This document shows, piece by piece, positions 6,486-9,796 of a DNA stretch of 9,796 nucleotides. The stretch is from assembly GCA_020200675.1 (NCBI GenBank), contig JAIVIG010000401.1, positions 1 to 9,796 of the forward strand. Direction: 5' to 3'. Position 1 is the stretch's first letter. Every line of letters begins with the position of its first letter. Source of the DNA: Actinomycetota bacterium (lineage in GTDB: Bacteria > Actinomycetota > Rubrobacteria > Rubrobacterales > Rubrobacteraceae). Below the pieces are notes generated by a model. That model was given only the letters and a program-made list of their open reading frames with translations, ran no database searches and was not told the DNA's origin. A program made the translations under genes and the position numbers.

Positions 6486-7228
6486 CCAGTCGCCCGTCGT
6501 GGAAACGCCAGAGAGGCGATTCGGCACCATCCCTGGGTCACACCCGCGAGCCTCGGGGATTCGAGTGATCGATGCACCGCCGCGGTTCTCGATTGCATCA
6601 TGAAGAGGATGGCTGCGCCAACCAGGATGTCCAAGACGGCACAGAACTCCGCATACGAACGCGCGACGACTCTGTCGAGCCGATAGTGGACAGTGTCCCA
6701 GGCAGCGTGGCCAATGAGGCCGGCAGCCACGAGATACCGACCGAGATCTAGATCCACGTAGAGCGCTGCCAGCGCGATCGCGCCGAAGCCGAGCATTCCG
6801 GTGGCCTGGAGCGTGAGGCCGCCGGGTCTCCGCAATAGCCCACGGGCCACTCCCAGGACTAGGAGGACGAGTGCGGCAACGAGAAGGCCCACCGACGGGG
6901 CGACCCCTGAGTCGAGCGGGCGCAGAACAACCACAATCGCCAGCCCGGCTAGGAGCAAGACCCACGCGGACCAGCGCCGATCCAGGACTGCCGCGCCAAG
7001 GTAAGCGAGTGCCATGACGACCATGAGCGGCGAAAGAAACTCGATGCCCTCGTCCAGGTCCATGTCGTAGGCGGTCATGGCCGCGACCGCGATGCCGAGC
7101 GCGGTTGGCCAGCGGTGGATCAGGACGTCAGTCCAGCGACGCCGGCCGGGCGGCTGGTGCGCATGTGGCGAGTCGCCAGCACTGGCGTGGTCGCGGATGG
7201 GATCCGCGAAGTCCTTCTCGTCGGCCAT
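6458..7228 (-). CDS. Seven-helix membrane protein, unknown function, altered C-terminus
   Basis: A 256-residue protein with a polar N-terminus rich in His, Pro and Arg (1-38), then about seven hydrophobic segments near 40-55, 62-82, 87-102, 110-132, 137-157, 160-178 and 195-211. The segment between the last helices (GHAAWDTVHYRLDRVVARSYAEFC, 173-196) holds most of the polar residues that could matter. I do not recognise a characterised family. The ATG at 7228 has GGAG eight bases upstream. Residues after about 212 are polar and unstructured looking, and the last nine codons read the LuxR remnant in another frame, so the native C-terminus was probably lost or replaced when that region decayed. 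Its promoter region carries copy 2 of the 44-base block. Confidence 0.75.
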   Translation of the reverse strand: MADEKDFADPIRDHASAGDSPHAHQPPGRRRWTDVLIHRWPTALGIAVAAMTAYDMDLDEGIEFLSPLMVVMALAYLGAAVLDRRWSAWVLLLAGLAIVVVLRPLDSGVAPSVGLLVAALVLLVLGVARGLLRRPGGLTLQATGMLGFGAIALAALYVDLDLGRYLVAAGLIGHAAWDTVHYRLDRVVARSYAEFCAVLDILVGAAILFMMQSRTAAVHRSLESPRLAGVTQGWCRIASLAFPRRATGCSSSARAP

Positions 7229-7265
7229 AGCCTCTGCTCCAATCCTTAGTTGGCTCTCGGCAAGA

Positions 7266-7271
7266 AATATA
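7266..7271 (-). promoter_or_regulatory. Candidate -10 element of the membrane-protein gene
   Basis: TATATT on the minus strand (five of six to TATAAT), 27 bases after the 44-base block and about 37 bases before the ATG at 7228. No -35 consensus is seen. The identical spacing at the other copy is the main support. Confidence 0.4.
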
Positions 7272-7298
7272 TCGTCCGGCCGGATGGAGAGCCCTCCA

Positions 7299-7342
7299 CC
7301 GAAAGGTGGATCTGGGGGTAGAGATACTCGCGCCCGGGTCGT
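7299..7342 (-). promoter_or_regulatory. 44-base upstream element, copy 2 (membrane-protein gene)
   Basis: Ungapped match to 6141-6184 with 35 of 44 identities; the longest perfect run is ACGACCCGGGC on the minus strand. It begins at the last base of the trmO stop codon, so it fills the start of the 113-base gap before the membrane-protein gene. Its 3' part forms a six-pair hairpin (TCCACC/GGTGGA around a four-base loop, 7295-7310) that copy 1 lacks, so the hairpin is not the conserved feature. Confidence 0.6.
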
Positions 7343-7755
7343 TATGGCCTTGCCGTCGTGAGCACCGGCTTGACGTCCACGATCGGGGTGGCGTGCAACG
7401 CCTCGAGGTTACGCACCCGGAATCGGTCGCCTTCGATCGACACGATCTCCACGCGGTGAAGCCCGATCGGGTTGGGGCGGTCCGGCGAGCGGGTATTGAA
7501 CACCCCTTGCTCGGGATTGGCGACGTCGCCGCGCGGATGCACCCGCAGCACGTCCCGGCGGGCGCGATCGAGCCACGTCAAGACGATGACCTCATCGCCA
7601 GCCCGGATCCCCTCGAGGCCCTGCAATACCCATGGCTCGAACACCAGCCATGCCTCGGGTGAACCCTCGTGACCCTGCTTGGGCGCCGTTTTCGGGTCGG
7701 TCAGCGGCGACTCCACCCACCCGACCAACATGAGCTCGAAACGGGCTTGGTTCAT
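7342..7755 (-). CDS. trmO: TrmO-family tRNA methyltransferase (TsaA-like)
   Basis: The 137-residue protein matches the TsaA/TrmO fold. Known family members use S-adenosylmethionine to N6-methylate t6A at position 37 of certain tRNAs. The diagnostic motif FNTRSPDRPNPIGLHRVEI (86-104) is intact, and the family C-terminal motif appears as LHATPIVDVKP. The N-terminal strand LMLVGWVESPL takes the place of the common IGxIxSP. At 137 residues it is a minimal TrmO domain lacking the C-terminal extension of E. coli TrmO. The ATG has AGGAG five bases upstream. It starts 41 bases after the VOC gene on the same strand and may be cotranscribed. The fold is near certain; the exact modification is inferred from the family. 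Confidence 0.9.
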   Translation of the reverse strand: MNQARFELMLVGWVESPLTDPKTAPKQGHEGSPEAWLVFEPWVLQGLEGIRAGDEVIVLTWLDRARRDVLRVHPRGDVANPEQGVFNTRSPDRPNPIGLHRVEIVSIEGDRFRVRNLEALHATPIVDVKPVLTTARP

Positions 7756-7796
7756 GTCGTCTCCTACCTACCGATCAGGACCGGGCGTCGTCCGTG

Positions 7797-8201
7797 TCAA
7801 CTCATCAGTTGGCCGATTCCAAAGAGATTGCCCTCGCTGTCCCTGAACCAGGCGGCCTTCTCGCCAACGCCTCCCTTGCTCGGGTAGTTCCCGGCGACCT
7901 CGGCGATGCCGTTGACCGTCCTCAAGCCCGGAAAGTCGTATTCCTCGAACACCACTCCACGCGCTCGCAGCCGCTCCACCGTCGCCTCGATGTCTTCGAC
8001 CTCCCACCCCATCTGGGTGTGATCTCCCGAGGCGGCGCCGGCCGACTCGAAGAGCGCGAACTCCCCGTTGACGCAGCGGTAGAGCAACCCTCCAGGCCTT
8101 TCCTCGCTCGGTTCGAGACCCAGCTTCTCCGCGTAGAACGACCTGGCCCGCTGTAGATCCTGCACCGGGATCCTCGCCGCGACTTTGCCGTCTTCAAGCA
8201 T
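7797..8201 (-). CDS. VOC (glyoxalase/bleomycin-resistance fold) protein
   Basis: A 134-residue single VOC unit pair. The first beta-alpha element is VAARIPVQDLQRARSFYAEKLGLEPS, the middle strand is FALFESAGAASGDHTQMGWEVEDIEATVERLRARGV, and the last strands are EKAAWFRDSEGNLFGIGQLM. Members are metal-dependent isomerases, dioxygenases or binding proteins; the substrate cannot be told here. The canonical first metal ligand position is not a clear His, so metal binding is uncertain. I choose the ATG at 8201, which overlaps the preceding stop as ATGCTTGA; the upstream open frame is a shadow of that gene. Coupled translation with the RibD-C-like gene suggests a shared physiological task. Confidence 0.87.
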   Translation of the reverse strand: MLEDGKVAARIPVQDLQRARSFYAEKLGLEPSEERPGGLLYRCVNGEFALFESAGAASGDHTQMGWEVEDIEATVERLRARGVVFEEYDFPGLRTVNGIAEVAGNYPSKGGVGEKAAWFRDSEGNLFGIGQLMS

Positions 8202-8775
8202 TCTCCGCGTCCTTCGCGCTTGGCTCGTAGATGAGTATGAGGGTTTCGCCCGCCGGCTTCGCATCCACGAGCCGCAGCGCGGTCGCGTCACCGGTCTCAC
8301 CGAAGAGGCGCTTGCCGGCTCCGAGGACCGTAGGGAAGACCATCAGCCGGTACTCGTCGACGAGGTCGTGCTCCACCAGCGTCTGCACGAGCTGGACGCT
8401 GCCGTTGACGAGGATGTCCCCGTCCAAATCCTGCTTCAGCTCGGCGACAGCCTCGGCTACGTCGCCGCCGATTACCGTCGAGTTGTTCCACTCGGGGTCC
8501 TTCAGCGTCGTCGAGACGACGTACTTCGGCATACCGTTGAACTTATCGGCGAAGTCCCCCGACCTCGATGGCCAGGCCTCGGCGAACCCCTCGTAGGTCA
8601 CCCGCCCGAGCAGCAGGGCCTCGCTCGCCATCGCCTCGTCGAGCTTGAACTTATCGCCCTCGGGCCCGCGATCGAACTTGAAGGCCCAACCACCGCGGTC
8701 GAACTCCTCGGCTCCGCCCGGATCCTCGACCACGCCGTCCAGTGAGATGAACTGCGAGACGACTACCTTGCCCAT
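8194..8775 (-). CDS. Dihydrofolate reductase-like / RibD C-terminal domain protein
   Basis: The 193-residue protein follows the RibD-C/DHFR-like pattern widespread in actinobacteria: MGKVVVSQFISLDGVVEDPGG at the start, LLLGRVTYEGFAEAWP (nucleotide-binding region), PKYVVSTTL, NNSTVIGGDVAEAVAELK, GDILVNGSVQLVQTLVEHDLVDEYRLMVFPTVLGAGKRLF near the end. This fold normally binds NADPH and reduces pteridine or pyrimidine-like substrates, but these stand-alone proteins have no established substrate. The ATG has AGGAGG six bases upstream. The C-terminal tail (SAKDAENA) overlaps the start of the VOC gene by 8 bases. Confidence 0.9.
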   Translation of the reverse strand: MGKVVVSQFISLDGVVEDPGGAEEFDRGGWAFKFDRGPEGDKFKLDEAMASEALLLGRVTYEGFAEAWPSRSGDFADKFNGMPKYVVSTTLKDPEWNNSTVIGGDVAEAVAELKQDLDGDILVNGSVQLVQTLVEHDLVDEYRLMVFPTVLGAGKRLFGETGDATALRLVDAKPAGETLILIYEPSAKDAENA

Positions 8776-8834
8776 CGTTATCCTCCTCTTTAGTTAGCTT
8801 TTCCACCGGATAGGACCGCCAAGCGCAGCGAAAC

Positions 8835-9125
8835 TCACCCGCCGCGACGCTCACGCGCGCCGGGCGAGTGGTTGCGTGATGAGTCATCGGCGAACGATTG
8901 GCCCCTGGCGGCGAGAGCGCGAGGAATCTGATCAAGCGCCTTGGGTCCCATACCATGCAACCGCAGGACCTCGGCCTCGCCGAGCTCGGTGAACTGCTCG
9001 AGCCGCACGTATCCGGCCCCAGCGAGTGCCCGTCGTGCCGGCTTGGCTAACTCACTCGGAAGGTCGCTCTCCGGTTCGCTACCCAACTGCTCGGCGCGAA
9101 CGTCCACCTTCGGTTCACTGCCCAT
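8835..9125 (-). CDS. Small helix-hairpin-helix-like DNA-binding protein
   Basis: A 96-residue protein with a polar N-terminus containing GSEP twice, then LPSELAKPARRALAGAGYVRLEQFTELGEAEVLRLHGMGPKALDQIPRALAARG. The LxxLxGMGPKALxxI part is a helix-hairpin-helix-like element, similar to the RNA polymerase alpha C-terminal domain and other small HhH proteins, so nucleic-acid binding is likely. The last 20 residues are polar and rich in Arg and Ser. Three in-frame ATGs lie at 9179, 9155 and 9125. I take 9125 because AAGGAGG is eight bases upstream; the 9155 ATG also has a fair GGAGG, giving 106 residues. It sits 59 bases before the RibD-C-like gene on the same strand. Confidence 0.78.
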   Translation of the reverse strand: MGSEPKVDVRAEQLGSEPESDLPSELAKPARRALAGAGYVRLEQFTELGEAEVLRLHGMGPKALDQIPRALAARGQSFADDSSRNHSPGARERRGG

Positions 9126-9133
9126 CTGCGATT

Positions 9134-9140
9134 CCTCCTT
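9134..9140 (-). promoter_or_regulatory. Ribosome binding site deciding the start at 9125
   Basis: AAGGAGG on the minus strand, eight bases before the ATG at 9125, stronger than the sites before the two upstream ATGs. Confidence 0.6.
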
Positions 9141-9249
9141 CGTTTGATCTTGCATCTCGCCCGCCTCCCAATCAGCCATCTTCGCCCCCGCCCGCGGCTA
9201 GCCGGGGACCAGCCCCAGGCCACGTCGGCGGCCCGGCCCGCAGCGCTGG

Positions 9250-9796
9250 CTAGCTCTCGGCCACGACCTTCGTGACGATCTCGTCGATTTGTCCGGCGGC
9301 GGCAAAATCGGCGGCGAGCCGGTTCTTGGTCAACGCGAACGCAACCCCGGTGGCGGTGTCGGCGTACGCGAAGCTTCCACCCACGCCCCCGTAACCGAAC
9401 GCGGTCGGGGTCTCTTGTGAGCCGGTCCCGGGACGGGCGAGGGGGTAACCCAGCGCCCACGTGACCGGGTTCCCCATGATCTGGTCGACACCGCTGAACG
9501 CCACGGCGGAGACTTCGCGCAGCCGTTCGGGCGAGATCAGCCGGACGCCGTCAACCTCGCCCAACAACGCAGCGTACATGCGCGCCACAGCACGCGCGGA
9601 CATCTTGCCGCCAGCCGGGATGTCGGCCATCAGTACATCGGTGCGGTTGCCGAACTCGGCGGTCGGGGTCACCACCCGCGGTCCCAGCTTGAAGAATGGG
9701 GAATCATCGGGCATTGCGGCGAGAAATTCCGCGCTGCCTTCTGCATCCTCCAGCCGGGCCAACCTGCCCAGCTCGGATTCGGGGACGCCGAAGAAG
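9250..9796 (-). CDS. Beta-lactamase-fold serine hydrolase, C-terminal part
   Basis: The frame stays open to the window edge, so the N-terminal part with the catalytic SxxK and YxN motifs lies outside. The 181 or so visible residues include AGGKMSARAVARMYAALL and LISPERLREVS, the class C beta-lactamase/EstB-like lid and helix, WALGYPL, and FGYGGVGGSFAYADTATGVAFALTKNRL. The last of these is the strand carrying the third active-site motif, with YGG in place of the usual KTG/HTG. Such proteins in actinobacteria are mostly esterases or peptidases rather than antibiotic-degrading enzymes. A TTG at 9762 is not a credible start because good coding continues above it. It ends with TAG 124 bases before the HhH-like gene. 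Confidence 0.88.
   Translation of the reverse strand, partial: FFGVPESELGRLARLEDAEGSAEFLAAMPDDSPFFKLGPRVVTPTAEFGNRTDVLMADIPAGGKMSARAVARMYAALLGEVDGVRLISPERLREVSAVAFSGVDQIMGNPVTWALGYPLARPGTGSQETPTAFGYGGVGGSFAYADTATGVAFALTKNRLAADFAAAGQIDEIVTKVVAES

Noticed and set aside
6141..7342. The pair of 44-base blocks as ends of a composite mobile element
   Set aside because: They are direct, not inverted, no transposase or target-site duplication is visible, and their matched placement before genes fits regulation better; kept only as an alternative in the finding.
8202..8300. N-terminal extension of the VOC protein to 8300
   Set aside because: The extra residues are a shadow of the RibD-C-like gene; the VOC fold begins just after the ATG at 8201.
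9197..9240. GC-rich hairpins between the beta-lactamase-like gene and the HhH-like gene
   Set aside because: Stems are only four to five bases and no T tract follows, so a terminator cannot be supported in such GC-rich DNA.

Overview
The window looks like a chromosomal stretch of a high-GC actinobacterium. Dense reverse-strand genes, GTG and TTG starts with strong Shine-Dalgarno sequences, many 8-base start/stop overlaps and the protein styles suggest Rubrobacter or a close relative; this is a judgement from sequence style, not a database match. Every gene I can support lies on the minus strand, so the biological reading order runs from high to low coordinates.

Right part (9796 to 7342): the C-terminal part of a beta-lactamase-fold serine hydrolase cut by the window edge, a small helix-hairpin-helix-like protein, a RibD-C/dihydrofolate-reductase-like protein, a VOC (glyoxalase-fold) protein translationally coupled to it, and a TrmO-type tRNA methyltransferase. 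These look like housekeeping or accessory enzymes in one or two short transcription units.

Middle part (7341 to 6055): a seven-helix membrane protein of unknown function whose 3' end runs into the decayed remnant of a LuxR-type DNA-binding domain, then a 315-base non-coding stretch with an imperfect 71-base inverted repeat. A 44-base block occurs twice in this part, in the same orientation and 35/44 identical. One copy precedes the membrane-protein gene and the other precedes the ABC-transporter operon. Each copy is followed, after exactly 27 bases, by a TA-rich hexamer resembling a -10 element, so the two units probably share a promoter or operator.

Left part (6054 to 52): a tight operon of a 68-residue helical protein, a soluble-looking protein with repeated GGA motifs, a LolD/MacB-type ABC ATPase starting at TTG, a 1031-residue FtsX-family permease, an NTF2/SnoaL-like protein, and, 37 bases further on, an SGNH/GDSL hydrolase. 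The ATPase and permease should form an exporter or lipid/envelope-remodelling complex of the MacB/FtsX type; the two leading proteins are plausible partners. The permease carries a perfect in-frame 48-base tandem duplication near its C-terminus, and the hydrolase lacks the usual block III asparagine.

No RNA genes, CRISPR arrays, transposases or phage genes were seen. The best candidates for something undescribed are the shared 44-base upstream element and the small-protein/GGA-repeat/ABC cassette it precedes.
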